Shown one piece after another: positions 54,491-63,854 of a stretch of 64,000 nucleotides of DNA; the first letter of the stretch is position 1, and each line of letters opens with the position of its first letter. The notes under the pieces are model-generated. The model was not told the DNA's origin and made no database searches. It was given only the letters and a program-made list of their open reading frames with translations. The stretch is from Lysobacter_C viscosus. GTDB taxonomy: Bacteria > Pseudomonadota > Gammaproteobacteria > Xanthomonadales > Xanthomonadaceae. The DNA is taken from NCBI RefSeq assembly GCF_046600715.1, contig NZ_JBJMAV010000004.1, forward strand, positions 230,992 through 294,991. Reading direction: 5' to 3'. Both the position numbers and the translations under genes were made by a program.

Positions 54491-56613
54491 GGGGTGGGGG
54501 TGGTATCGCGCACGGGGGCTGCGCCATCGCCGGCGGCAGGCACCGTCATTGGCGAGGGAACCGGAACCGATGCTGGCGGCGCGGGAGGGGGCGTAACCGG
54601 CGGGGTCGTGCGCAGGTAGTCCTGCACCAGTGCATCCAGTGCCGCGCGCTCGCCGGGGTCGCGGCGGGGCAGCTGCAATTGGGCATCGCGCATGTAGTCA
54701 TAGCGCGGCGCGGTCGCGGCCTGCATCCCGCGCGGGTCGCGGATGATGGTCGGACGCAGGAACACCATCAGGTTGGTCTTGCCGCGAGTGCGCGAGGTAC
54801 TGCGGAACAGGCTGCCCAGCAGCGGGATGTCGCCCAGCAGCGGCACCTTGTCGATCGAGGCGCGTTCGTTCTGGTCCAGCAGGCCGCCCAGCACCACGAT
54901 CGCGCCGTCGTCCACCAGCACGCGCGTCTCGATTTCGCGGGTGTTGAAGATCAGCTCGTCGCTGCGGTTGCTGACCGAGCCGGCGACCGACGACACCTCC
55001 TGGCGCAGCTGCAGGGTGATGCCGCCACCGGCGTTGATCTGCGGCGTGACCTCCAGCTGGATGCCGACGTTCTTGCGCTCGATGGTGCGGAACGGGTTGC
55101 TGTTGCCATCGCCCAGCACCTCGCCGGTGGTGATCGGCACTTCCTGCCCGACCAGGATGCGCGCCTCCTCGTTGTCCAGGGTCATGATCGAGGGCGTGGA
55201 CAACAGGTTGGAACCGGTGTCGCTGCGCACCGCGTTGATGATCAGCCCGAACAGCGTGTCGCCCGCCGAGCCGGCGATGCCGGCCAGGCCGCCGCTCAGC
55301 CCCAGCAAGGACTGCAGGGCGACCTGGCGGGCGGTTTCGGCGAACTCCGAATCGTCGTCGCGGTCCAGCAGCGCGGCACCGGCCAGCTCGGTGATGCCAG
55401 GGCCGGAGTTGCGGAACTGGGTGGCGCCGAACGGCACGCCCTTCTTGTTGGCCGCGGCGATCTGCACCCCCAGGTCGCGCGCGGCGGCGTCGGAGATCTC
55501 CACCACGATCGCCTCCACCAGCACCTGCTGGCGGCGAACGTCGAGCTGGCTGATCACGTCCATCAGCGTGCGCTGGGTTTCCGGGTCGGCGTTGATGATC
55601 AGCGCGTTCGATCCCGGATAGCGCACCAGGGTGGGACGCCGGCCGCTGCCCGGGCGCGGGGTGATGACCTGCGCCTGCTGCACGCCGGCGGTGGCACCCG
55701 CCGCGGCGGCTAGGGTGGCGGGATCGGCGGCGGCGCCTTCGATCGCGGCCGGCGCCTGTCCTACCAGCTGCTGCAGCACCGGCAGCAGTTCGCCGGCATC
55801 GGCATGCTGCAGCTTGACCACGCGAACGTTGCCCTGTTGCTCGGCGCGGCGGTCCAGCTCCAGGATCATCTGCACCACGCGCTGGATCAGCGTGGCCTCG
55901 CCCCGCACGACGATCGAGTTGCTGCTCTCCACCGGCAGCACCGAGAGCGCACCGCTGGCGCCGTCCGCCCCCTGCATGCCGAACAGCTGGTTGACGGTGG
56001 AGGCGATCTCGGCGGCGGAACTGTTGCGCAGGGTCACCGTGTCCACGGTGGCGCGGTCGCTGTCGATCTGCGCCACCAGGCCGCGCAGTCGCCGCAGGTT
56101 GTCGGCGTAGTCGGCCACCAGCAGGCTGTTGCCCTGTGGCAGCGGAACCACCACGCCGCCGCGCCCCACCAGTGGCTTGAGGGTTTCGGCCGCCACGCGC
56201 GCATCGACCCGGCCCAGGTTGAACACCTCCGTGGCGAAGCCCATCGCCGAGCCGCCCGCGGAGCCGGGCTGCTGCGCGGCGGTGTCATCGGGCACGACCC
56301 GGTAGGCACCGGCCCCGGTGGGGACGGCCACCAGGCCGTTGGCGCGCAGGATGGCCAGCAGCACCCCGATCAACTCTGACTCGGTCATCGGCTGGTCGCG
56401 CGAGAAATTGACCGTGCCCTGCACGCGCGGGTCGACGATGAACGTGGTGCCGGTGGCACGCGCCACGTCCTGGATGAAGGCGCGGATGTCGGCGTCGCGC
56501 ACGTCCATGGCGGCGACCGTGCCGCCGCCGGCTTGCGGCCATGCGGGCGTCGGTAGCGCCAGGCTGACGCACAGCAGCGGTACCAGGATTGATCGGGCAA
56601 GCGAGGGCTTCAA
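54487..56613 (-). CDS. gspD: type II secretion outer membrane secretin D
   Basis: A 708-residue secretin forming the outer membrane gate. A signal peptide ends near PAWPQA. N0 to N3 domains follow (VRDADIRAFIQDVARATG, VVPLPQGNSLLVADYADNLR), then the secretin core with NLLSTPSIMTLDNEEARILV and VPLLGDIPLLGSLFRSTSR. The C-terminal ~60 residues are Pro/Ala-rich and may contact a pilotin. The stop overlaps gspE. Confidence 0.96.
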   Translation of the reverse strand: MKPSLARSILVPLLCVSLALPTPAWPQAGGGTVAAMDVRDADIRAFIQDVARATGTTFIVDPRVQGTVNFSRDQPMTESELIGVLLAILRANGLVAVPTGAGAYRVVPDDTAAQQPGSAGGSAMGFATEVFNLGRVDARVAAETLKPLVGRGGVVVPLPQGNSLLVADYADNLRRLRGLVAQIDSDRATVDTVTLRNSSAAEIASTVNQLFGMQGADGASGALSVLPVESSNSIVVRGEATLIQRVVQMILELDRRAEQQGNVRVVKLQHADAGELLPVLQQLVGQAPAAIEGAAADPATLAAAAGATAGVQQAQVITPRPGSGRRPTLVRYPGSNALIINADPETQRTLMDVISQLDVRRQQVLVEAIVVEISDAAARDLGVQIAAANKKGVPFGATQFRNSGPGITELAGAALLDRDDDSEFAETARQVALQSLLGLSGGLAGIAGSAGDTLFGLIINAVRSDTGSNLLSTPSIMTLDNEEARILVGQEVPITTGEVLGDGNSNPFRTIERKNVGIQLEVTPQINAGGGITLQLRQEVSSVAGSVSNRSDELIFNTREIETRVLVDDGAIVVLGGLLDQNERASIDKVPLLGDIPLLGSLFRSTSRTRGKTNLMVFLRPTIIRDPRGMQAATAPRYDYMRDAQLQLPRRDPGERAALDALVQDYLRTTPPVTPPPAPPASVPVPSPMTVPAAGDGAAPVRDTTPTP

Positions 56614-57425
56614 GGCGTGGGCGTCCGCAGGGTCAGGGTCCGGGTGCTGCCGTCACGCAGCACGGTGAGTTCGACGGCGTCCCGGCCGGCGAGATCCGAT
56701 TCGAGCTCGCCCAGGCGCTCGGGCGTCAGGGTGTTGCCGTTGACGGCCACCAGCACGTCGCCCGCGCGCAGACCCGCCTGTCGCAGCACCGTGTCGCCGC
56801 CGCGCGGGATCAGGGTGTAGCCGTCGACGCGGCCCTCGCGCATGCGCGGGCGCAGCCCGGCCTGCTGCAACAGCGCGGCCGGGTCGACGGTCTGCGGCGT
56901 GGGGCCGGTGGCGGTGGGGGCGCTGGCGGGCAGTGTCGTGGGAGGCGTTGCGCCGGGTACGTGCGCCTGCTGGCGCGCCTTGAGCGCCACGCGCCGGTGG
57001 CGTCCACCGCTCTCGAGCACCGCGCCATCGGAATCCACCGCATGCAGGCGCACGCCGGGTGCGATGGCCTGGCCGACCTGCCACGAATCCTGGCGGCCGT
57101 CCTTGCCGGCCAGGATCGCCGAGCCGGCACCGGTGTTGACCCCGTACACGGTGAAGTCGCCCGCCTCGCCCGAAGCGGCCGGGACACTTTGCGTGGACGG
57201 GAAGAACGGGTCGCGGGTGGTTGCCATCGCAGGGGCGGGCGCCCCGATGGAGGACAAGGGTGGGGCATCGCCGAACGGGCCGATCGGCGCCAGCAGGACC
57301 CACGCCATGCGCGCGGCCTGGACCCCCAGCAGCAGCACCAGGGCCAGCTCGACGCCGCGCCGCAAGGCAAGCCCGTCGGGCCGCCACTGCAACAGATTCG
57401 CGATGGAGAGGGACGGGATCGGCAC
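56610..57425 (-). CDS. gspC: type II secretion protein C
   Basis: A 271-residue inner membrane protein with one helix near 25-46, a homology region that binds GspD N0 (DFTVYGVNTGAGSAILAGKD) and a C-terminal PDZ domain (RPRMREGRVDGYTLIPRGGD, AGDVLVAVNGNTLTPERLGE). It links platform to secretin and contributes to substrate choice. It is the first of twelve gsp genes and uses a GTG start. A Pho-box-like repeat lies 48-65 bases upstream. Confidence 0.93.
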   Translation of the reverse strand: MPIPSLSIANLLQWRPDGLALRRGVELALVLLLGVQAARMAWVLLAPIGPFGDAPPLSSIGAPAPAMATTRDPFFPSTQSVPAASGEAGDFTVYGVNTGAGSAILAGKDGRQDSWQVGQAIAPGVRLHAVDSDGAVLESGGRHRRVALKARQQAHVPGATPPTTLPASAPTATGPTPQTVDPAALLQQAGLRPRMREGRVDGYTLIPRGGDTVLRQAGLRAGDVLVAVNGNTLTPERLGELESDLAGRDAVELTVLRDGSTRTLTLRTPTP

Positions 57426-57472
57426 GGCGGTTTCCGCGAGGCGAAAGCAGTCAGCCCGGATGCGGAAAGGGT

Positions 57473-57490
57473 GCGACAGGTATGTGACAG
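57473..57490 (-). promoter_or_regulatory. Pho box upstream of gspC
   Basis: On the minus strand CTGTCAC-atac-CTGTCGC: two 7-bp units 11 bp apart, 6/7 and 5/7 matches to CTGTCAT. It lies between the receptor-gene hairpin and gspC. No strong -10 is evident, though CATCCG lies at the expected distance. Confidence 0.75.
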
Positions 57491-57535
57491 CTTGACGGCA
57501 ACTGCCACATAACCTTCATGCGGCGGACATGCGAC

Positions 57536-57562
57536 GCGGCCGCCCCTGCGAAGGGCGGCCGC
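57536..57562 (-). terminator. hairpin downstream of the TonB receptor gene
   Basis: A perfect 10-bp stem (GCGGCCGCCC/GGGCGGCCGC) with a 7-base loop directly after the receptor stop codon, without a T-tract. It may stabilise the receptor mRNA or partly separate it from gspC. Confidence 0.55.
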
Positions 57563-57571
57563 GCGGCGGGC

Positions 57572-60211
57572 TCAGAACGACGCCGACAGGCTCACGCTGT
57601 ACGACACGCCCGGTGAGTAGCGCAGCACATCGACCCGGTTGCCGTCGCGCTCCTGGTACTCGTGGTAATCGGTGTCGAGCAGGTTGCGGGCCGAGAAGCC
57701 CAGCGTCATGTCGGTGCCACCCAGCGTGAAGCCCCTGCGCAGCACGAAGTCCAGGCTGGTGCCGGGCGCGTCGATGTAATCGGGCTGGCCCGGCCGGCCG
57801 CGGGCCGAGATGCGTTCGCTGACGTAGTTGGCGATCAGCGTGGCCTGGGTGCGGGTCGCCTCGTCCTCGATGCCCAACTGCAGGTTGGCGATGTGGTCGG
57901 ACTGGCCCTGCAGCGTGCTGCCATCGCGCACGAACAGGGTCGCGTCCACCGGCGCGGGGAATCCGTACGGACGCACCGTATCGCCCTGGCTCGCATTGAC
58001 CTCCGAATCCGACCACGTGTAGTTGCTGGCGACGTACAGGCGGCTGTCGCCCCACCAACGCGCGTCGATCGCCGGGTCGAAGTACTTCTTGATCTCGATT
58101 TCTGCGCCGAACAGCGTCGCTTCGGGCGCGTTGAGGAAGCTCTGGAACGTGGTACCGCCGGCGAAGTTGACGTTGGATTCGATCGGGTTGTCGATGTGCT
58201 TGTAGAAGACACCGGCGGTGAAGTACTCGCCCGCGCCGAAGAACCACTCGTAGCGCGCGTCCAGGTTCAGCAGCTCGCTGTCGACCAGGTAGGGGTTGCC
58301 GTAGAACTGGCGGTCCGAGTCGGGATCCTGGTACTGCTGCGGCGCCAGTTCGCGGAACTGCGGACGGGCGATCGTCTTGGAGGCGCCCAGCCGCAACTGC
58401 TGGTTGTCGGCCAGGTTCCAGGTCAGCGTGGCCGCCGGCAGCAGGTAGTCGTTGACCAGCGGCGCCGCCCCGGCCTGGCGCTGTCCGGTGAAGATGTCGT
58501 ACGGCTCGATCGCCTGGGTGGCGTCCTCGTAACGCACGCCCACGGTGGCGCGCACCGCGGGGGTGACCTCGCCCTCGGCCTGCAGGTAGGCGCCCTTGAC
58601 CTTGAGCGTGGCGTCGTAGGCGGCCGCGCCGAAGCTGCCGGTGGTCTCGCGCAGGCGCAACAGGCCCTGGCTGAGGTTGAAGTCCGACAGCAGGTAGTCC
58701 ACCCGCTGGTAGCGGTTGAGGAACGGCAAAGCGCCGTCCAGGGCGAGGAAACGGAACTCGCGCGCCTCGGCGGTGCGGTCGTTGTCAAGGTAGGACAGGC
58801 CGCCGGCCAGGCTCACCTCACGCTCGACCGGCAGGCGCCAGGTCACGTCGACGCCGCCGCTGGCCAGCGAATCCTCGACGAAGCTGAAACGGGTGTAGTT
58901 CTGCACGCGCGAGCCGTCATGCGACCAGTAGCCGTCGACCAGCTCGTAGCGGATGCCCTTCTCGTAGGGCGCATCGCGGTTGGCCTCGGCGACCGAACCA
59001 CGCCACTCCACTTTGAGGTCGTCGTACTCGCCGAATGCATGCGAGCCGCTGACCTGGTGGTTGACCAGCTCGCGCTCGATCCATTCGGTGGTGTCGTCGC
59101 GTGCGACGAAGCCGGCCAGGGCGTCGATGCCGGCCCGGCTCTTGGCTTCCTTGATGGTGTCGTGCACGTAAAGGGTCACCAGGCCGACGCGGTGGCGATC
59201 GGTCTCGTAGCCGGTACCGAGCAGGACATTGACGGTGGCATTGTTGCGGGTGCGCAGGAAGTCGAAGTCGCGATCGAACTCGACCGAGTCGCCGACGAAG
59301 AAGCCATCCTGCTCCTTGCCGAAGGTGGTGCGCCATTCGTTCTCGAAGCCGGCCACGGCGACGAAGCCAAGCCGGCCGCCGCCCATGTCGGCCGCGTAGC
59401 CGGCACTGCCGCCGAAACTGGCATCGGGGTTGATGCTGTCCTTTTCCTGCAGCACGTTGAGGTTGGCATTGCCGAAGCTGCGACCGATGCGGCCCAGCTC
59501 CTCGCGGCTGAAGTTTCCAAGGTCCACGCGCTGGCCGGTGGCGACTGCCTCCTGCAGCTCGCGCGGTGGCTTGCGGGTGCCGTCGTCAAAGCCCCAGTAA
59601 TCGGTGTCCGAGCCGTAGTAGGTCAGTCCTTTCTCGCCGGTGGTGACGCTGTTGCCGCCGGTCCCGATCGAGAGCTTGAGGAACGGCTCGTCCGGCACCG
59701 CCAGCGATTGCAGGTCGATAACGCCGCCGCCGAACTCGCCGGGGTACTTCACCGAATAGGTCTTCTGGACGGTGACGCTGTCGAGCACTTCGCTGGGGAA
59801 CAGATCCAGCGGCACCACCCGCTGCAGCGGCTCGGGGGAGGGCAGGGGCGAGCCGTTGAGCAGGGCCGACGAGTAGCGCTCGCCCAGGCCGCGCACGAAG
59901 ACGAACTTGTCGCGGACCAGGCTCAGGCCGGTGACGCGGGTCAGCGCGGCGGCGGCATCGCTGTCGCCGGTGCGCTCGAAATCCTCGCGGGTTACGAACG
60001 AGGCGACCTCGGAGGTCTGCAGCATCGGTTCGGGGATGTACTCGCTGCGCACTTCGACCGCGTCGAGCTGGGTCGGGGTGTCGTCAGCGGGCATGGCCGC
60101 CTGTGGGGCGTTCGGGTCGGCGGTCGGGGCCGACTGTGCCAGCGCGCCGTTGCAGGCGAGCAGGGCGGAAATCGCGAGGAACAGGCCGGTACGGGACTGG
60201 GTGCGCTTCAT
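57572..60211 (-). CDS. TonB-dependent outer membrane receptor
   Basis: An 879-residue receptor with signal peptide (LFLAISALLACNGALAQ). A plug domain follows (about 65-165) with ALTRVTGLSLVRDKFVFVRG and LNGSPLPSPEPLQRVVPLDL. A 22-strand barrel ends in ..SYSVSLSASF with a terminal Phe. The plug pattern (VRGLGERYSSALLNG, YPGEFGGGVIDL) is the large-substrate type seen with carbohydrate or protein-linked receptors in Xanthomonas and Caulobacter. The ligand is unknown. Its position between a lipoprotein and gspC suggests recovery of products released by the T2SS. Confidence 0.9.
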   Translation of the reverse strand: MKRTQSRTGLFLAISALLACNGALAQSAPTADPNAPQAAMPADDTPTQLDAVEVRSEYIPEPMLQTSEVASFVTREDFERTGDSDAAAALTRVTGLSLVRDKFVFVRGLGERYSSALLNGSPLPSPEPLQRVVPLDLFPSEVLDSVTVQKTYSVKYPGEFGGGVIDLQSLAVPDEPFLKLSIGTGGNSVTTGEKGLTYYGSDTDYWGFDDGTRKPPRELQEAVATGQRVDLGNFSREELGRIGRSFGNANLNVLQEKDSINPDASFGGSAGYAADMGGGRLGFVAVAGFENEWRTTFGKEQDGFFVGDSVEFDRDFDFLRTRNNATVNVLLGTGYETDRHRVGLVTLYVHDTIKEAKSRAGIDALAGFVARDDTTEWIERELVNHQVSGSHAFGEYDDLKVEWRGSVAEANRDAPYEKGIRYELVDGYWSHDGSRVQNYTRFSFVEDSLASGGVDVTWRLPVEREVSLAGGLSYLDNDRTAEAREFRFLALDGALPFLNRYQRVDYLLSDFNLSQGLLRLRETTGSFGAAAYDATLKVKGAYLQAEGEVTPAVRATVGVRYEDATQAIEPYDIFTGQRQAGAAPLVNDYLLPAATLTWNLADNQQLRLGASKTIARPQFRELAPQQYQDPDSDRQFYGNPYLVDSELLNLDARYEWFFGAGEYFTAGVFYKHIDNPIESNVNFAGGTTFQSFLNAPEATLFGAEIEIKKYFDPAIDARWWGDSRLYVASNYTWSDSEVNASQGDTVRPYGFPAPVDATLFVRDGSTLQGQSDHIANLQLGIEDEATRTQATLIANYVSERISARGRPGQPDYIDAPGTSLDFVLRRGFTLGGTDMTLGFSARNLLDTDYHEYQERDGNRVDVLRYSPGVSYSVSLSASF

Positions 60212-60251
60212 GGATTGGGAACCTTGGCTGCGGGGTAGGGCGTTGGGTGGT

Positions 60252-60277
60252 GGAGCGGGCGGGTCACCGCCCGCTCC
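60252..60277 (-). other. intercistronic hairpin between lipoprotein and receptor genes
   Basis: A perfect 11-bp stem (GGAGCGGGCGG/CCGCCCGCTCC) with a 4-base loop and no T-tract. It could protect the upstream message from 3' exonucleases and allow unequal expression. Confidence 0.6.
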
Positions 60278-60286
60278 GTTTCCCCG

Positions 60287-61757
60287 TCAGCAGGGGGTGT
60301 TGGCGTCGAGGCCGCAGGTCCAGCCCTGCCACCAGGTGTCGCCGGCATTGCGGACGCCGCCGATGTAGTCCACCTGCTGGAAGAACCCATCGACCGTCGG
60401 CAGGCCCTGGAACGCCGGGACCGCGCTTTCCTGCGCGCCATTGACGAAGCGGGCGGTCAACGTGGAAGTGCCGTTGGCGACGTTGTTGCTGCCGGCGTTG
60501 AACGCGTCGGCCGCACGCTGGTCGGCGAACGCGACCGGGCACGAGAAGTGCACCGAGCCGAAGGTGCCGGTGGTGTTGTCGTCGGAGATGCGCAGGCAGA
60601 CCTCGCCGTCGCCCGAGCCGCCGGCAGGACGCGTCACCACGGTGTTGTAGAACTCCGCCTGGGTACCCGTGTTGAGGGTGACCGCCGCACCGCCGCCGGC
60701 CCGGCCGACGTAGGTGAAGTTGGCCACCTTGGGGTTGGAGTAGGGCTCGCGGCGGATGCTGCTCCACTCGTTCATGCGGTCACCGCCATTCGGGCGCTGC
60801 AGCACGATGCCGAACTGGAGCGAACCGTCCCAGCCGGTGTCGGTGTCCAGGCTGTCGTCGTCGTTGCCGGTCAGGACCAGGTAACGGCCGTTGACGGTGC
60901 CGCCGAACCACTCGATGCCGTCGTCGGAGCTGTTGTGCACCTGGACGTACTCGAAGGTGGTGCCGTCGCCGACCCCGGCCAGGGTGATGCCGTTGAGCTC
61001 GTTGTTGGGCGTGACTTCGAAGCCCGAGTGCTGCACGCGCAGGTAGCGGATGACGCCGCTGTTGTCGCGCGGCGCGTTGCCGCCGTAGAACGCGTTGGTG
61101 CCCTCGACCTGCTCCTGGCACTCCGGGGTGCCGGACACGGTGGTACCGGGGCAGGCGCTGATCGGTGCGCGCCCGAGTATGGCCACGCCACCCCACAGGC
61201 CGATGGAGTCTTCGTTGGTGTCACCTTCCACGCTCTGGCGGGCGGTGAGCACGATCGGGTCCTGCGCGGTGCCCTCGGCATAGATCTGCGAGCCGCGATT
61301 GACCACCAGCAGGTCGGCGCCGGCCGAGCCGTAGAGCGTCACGCCCGGTTCGATGGTCAGCACGCCGTCGCGGGTTCCGGCGGTCGGGTTGTCGATGTCG
61401 CCGCCCTGGTCCTCGCCCACGGCCACGCGGCCGGAGATCGCGTACACCGTGCCGTCGCGGTTGGGGACGAGCAGGTTGCCGACGATCAGCTCCGGCAGGC
61501 GGCAGGCACGCAGGGTGCCGTTGGCGACGGTGCCGATGTTGGCGAAGCCCGTCGGGCAGTCGGCCGCGGGTCCACCGGTCGGCGGCGGCGGAGGCGGCGG
61601 GGTGGTCGGCGGCGGCGGCGGAGCGACGGGCGGCGGAGGCGGGAATGCCCCTTCACCCGGGGAAGCGACACGGTCGGCGCCATTGCCGCAGCCGCTGAGT
61701 GCGAGGACAGCGCCGAAGGTCATCAGCAGCGTCCGGGGATTGTTGCGAACGGACATT
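60287..61757 (-). CDS. surface or secreted lipoprotein, ElpS-like by position
   Basis: A 489-residue lipoprotein. The lipobox is ALSGC, followed by a long proline tract (about residues 39-58) and a repetitive beta-helix-like body (LTIEPGVTLYGSAGADLLVV, GGVAILGRAPIS, IEWFGGTVNGRYLVLTG). A few cysteines are present, including a C-terminal NTPC end. The ATG at 61757 is favoured because GGAG lies 8 bases upstream. ATG 61763 is two codons earlier. It precedes a TonB receptor and a 12-gene T2SS, the same order as reported for the phosphate-starvation lipoprotein ElpS of Caulobacter. Homology to ElpS was not tested. Confidence 0.78.
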
Positions 61758-62016
61758 CTCATGTCTCCAAATCGAGGGGTGGGTCGAGCGCACACGGAAC
61801 GGGGCCATCCGGCCCCCGCAGGGCGGGGGTCGGGTCGCCTCGTTCCCTGAGTGAGGTTTCGGGGAGTCGTTATAGATTCGTTGCGTGACACTTCCTTTGC
61901 GCTTTTGCGACGCCTCCGAGTCGCGATGCGAAAAGCGCTCGTTGCATGTGCCGGGCGTGGTTGATGGCCGTGTCGCTGCAACACGGCTGACACATCCCCT
62001 GGGTAGCGTCGCGTCC

Positions 62017-62889
62017 GTGCACGCCGGCGTCGCCCCAGGCCAGGACACCGAAGTCGACGAGGCGCTGGCCGCCTGGATCGTGGACCGGGTGCGTGCGGGA
62101 GAGCCGCCCGAAGCCGTCCTTGCGCCGCTGGTGGAAGATGGCTGGAGCGAGGACGCTGCCATCGACGCGGTCGAACGCGTCACCCGTCGTTTCCTCGAGC
62201 AGCACGCGCTGGACCAGGGCCTGCCGGTACCGGTGCGCGTGCCTGCGCCGATCGTCGGCAACGGCAGTGCGGTGCTGGACGCGGGCGATCGCCGTGTACA
62301 CGTGCTCGCGAGCCTTCTGCATCCTCGCGTGATCGTGTTTGGCGGGCTGCTCTCCGACGACGAGTGCGATGCGCTGGTCGAGGTGGCAGGCAAGCGCCTG
62401 TCGCGATCGGCGACGTTCAACCTCGACAGTGGCGTGGACGAAGTGCACGAAGGCCGGACCAGCCAGGGCATGTTCTTCGAGCGCGGCGCGGATGCCCTGT
62501 GCAGGCGCATCGAGGCGCGCATCGCCACGCTGCTGGACTGGCCCGTCGACCATGGCGAGGGCCTGCAGGTGCTGCGCTACGGCCCGGGTGCGCAATACCG
62601 GCCGCATCATGACTACTTCGACCCGCAGCGACCGGGGACCAAGGCCCTGCTGGCCCGCGGCGGGCAACGCGTGGCCTCGCTGGTGATGTACCTCAACACC
62701 CCCGCCTGCGGTGGCGCCACCACCTTTCCCGACGCCCGCTTCGAGGTCGCCCCGGTCAAGGGCAATGCGGTGTTCTTCAGCTACGACCGCCCGCACCCGA
62801 TGACCGGCACCCTGCACGGCGGCGCGCCGGTGGTCTCGGGCGAGAAGTGGGTCGCCACCAAGTGGTTGCGCGAGCGGCGGTACGTGTAG
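62017..62889 (+). CDS. 2OG-Fe(II) oxygenase (prolyl 4-hydroxylase-like)
   Basis: A 290-residue protein whose C-terminal half is a P4H-type double-stranded beta-helix. Iron ligands are H197 or H198 with D199 in YRPHHDYFDP and H267 in GTLHGGAPV. A 2-oxoglutarate-binding lysine lies in SGEKWVATKWLR. The N-terminal ~90 residues contain a small helical domain (LAAWIVDRVRAGEPPEAVLA). The GTG at 62017 is chosen because the preceding in-frame sequence back to 61885 lacks protein-like composition, but the start is uncertain. The target (protein proline or a small molecule) is unknown. It is divergent from the lipoprotein gene and convergent with nth. Confidence 0.85.
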   Translation: MHAGVAPGQDTEVDEALAAWIVDRVRAGEPPEAVLAPLVEDGWSEDAAIDAVERVTRRFLEQHALDQGLPVPVRVPAPIVGNGSAVLDAGDRRVHVLASLLHPRVIVFGGLLSDDECDALVEVAGKRLSRSATFNLDSGVDEVHEGRTSQGMFFERGADALCRRIEARIATLLDWPVDHGEGLQVLRYGPGAQYRPHHDYFDPQRPGTKALLARGGQRVASLVMYLNTPACGGATTFPDARFEVAPVKGNAVFFSYDRPHPMTGTLHGGAPVVSGEKWVATKWLRERRYV

Positions 62890-62918
62890 CTGTGCACCCA
62901 CCCCCAAGGGCGCGCCCC

Positions 62919-63010
62919 CTGTAGGAGCGGCTTCAGCCGCGATGACCCGTCAAGGCCCCTGCAAAAAAAGGCGTAGGTGGCGCCAATCGCGGCGGAAGCC
63001 GCTCCTACAA
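62919..63010. repeat. REP pair between convergent genes
   Basis: A GTAGGAGCGGCTTCAGCCGC unit at about 62921-62940 and an inverted GCGGCGGAAGCCGCTCCTAC-type copy at about 62988-63008. The inverted copy supplies the TAG stop codon of nth at 63005-63007. Confidence 0.88.
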
Positions 63011-63703
63011 CGACTCCACATCGCCCGGCGTCTTGTCCGTGTACCGGCACAGGTCGCGGATCACGCAGTTCGGGCAATCGGGCCGGCGCGCCTTGCAGAC
63101 GTATCGGCCGTGCAGGATCAGCCAGTGGTGGGCATCCTGCAGGTACCGCGCCGGTACCGCGCGGAGCAGGCCGTCCTCCACCTCGCGCACGTTCCCGCCG
63201 GGTGCCAGGCCGGTGCGGTTGGACACGCGGAAGATGTGGGTGTCCACCGCCATGGTCGGCTCCCCGAAGGCGGTGTTGAGCACCACATTGGCGGTCTTGC
63301 GCCCGACGCCCGGCAGGGCCTCCAGCGCGTCACGACGGCGCGGTACCTCGCCGCCATGGTCACGCAGGAGCTGTTCCGCCATCGCCACCACGTTGGCGGC
63401 CTTGGTGTTGTACAGGCCGATGGTCGAGATGTAGGGCTTCAGGCCCTCCACGCCGAGGGCCGCGATCGCGTCGGGCGTGTTCGCTACCGGGAACAGCCGC
63501 CGCGTTGCCTTGTTGACGCCGACATCGGTGGACTGCGCCGACAGGGTCACCGCCACCAGCAGCTCGTACGGCGTGGAGAACTCGAGCTCGGTCGTCGGCT
63601 TCGGGTTGTAGGCCTTGAGCCGCGCGAACATCTCCTCGCGTTGCGCGGGCGCGAGGCGCGAACGACGAACGGCGCGCTTGCGGGACTTCGTGGCGATGGG
63701 CAT
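63005..63703 (-). CDS. nth: endonuclease III
   Basis: A 232-residue base-excision repair glycosylase/AP lyase for oxidised pyrimidines. The helix-hairpin-helix LPGVGRKTANVVL holds the catalytic lysine. The conserved VDTHIFRVSNRTGLA has the catalytic aspartate. The 4Fe-4S cluster ligands are C-x6-C-x2-C-x5-C (CKARRPDCPNCVIRDLC). A ~20-residue basic N-terminus precedes the core. The stop TAG lies inside a REP unit. rnfB normally lies upstream of nth in gammaproteobacteria, consistent with the edge fragment. Confidence 0.95.
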   Translation of the reverse strand: MPIATKSRKRAVRRSRLAPAQREEMFARLKAYNPKPTTELEFSTPYELLVAVTLSAQSTDVGVNKATRRLFPVANTPDAIAALGVEGLKPYISTIGLYNTKAANVVAMAEQLLRDHGGEVPRRRDALEALPGVGRKTANVVLNTAFGEPTMAVDTHIFRVSNRTGLAPGGNVREVEDGLLRAVPARYLQDAHHWLILHGRYVCKARRPDCPNCVIRDLCRYTDKTPGDVESL

Positions 63704-63854
63704 GGGACGGTGTTCCTGGCGCGGGTGGCACGACGAGGGGCGCTTCAGGAGAACAGACCTCGGGGAGTCGGCGGGGGTGTGGTCGTGATCGATCGTGCCA
63801 ACCCGCCTGCGCCCGACGGCCCGCCTGCATCCGTTCCATGCATCGCCAGAGCGC

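Noticed and set aside
61870..61893. Possible Pho half-site (GTGTCAC) and TATAAC upstream of the lipoprotein gene
   Set aside because: Only one 7-bp unit fits. The second unit 11 bp away (CGAATCT) is a poor match, so PhoB control of this promoter is not claimed.
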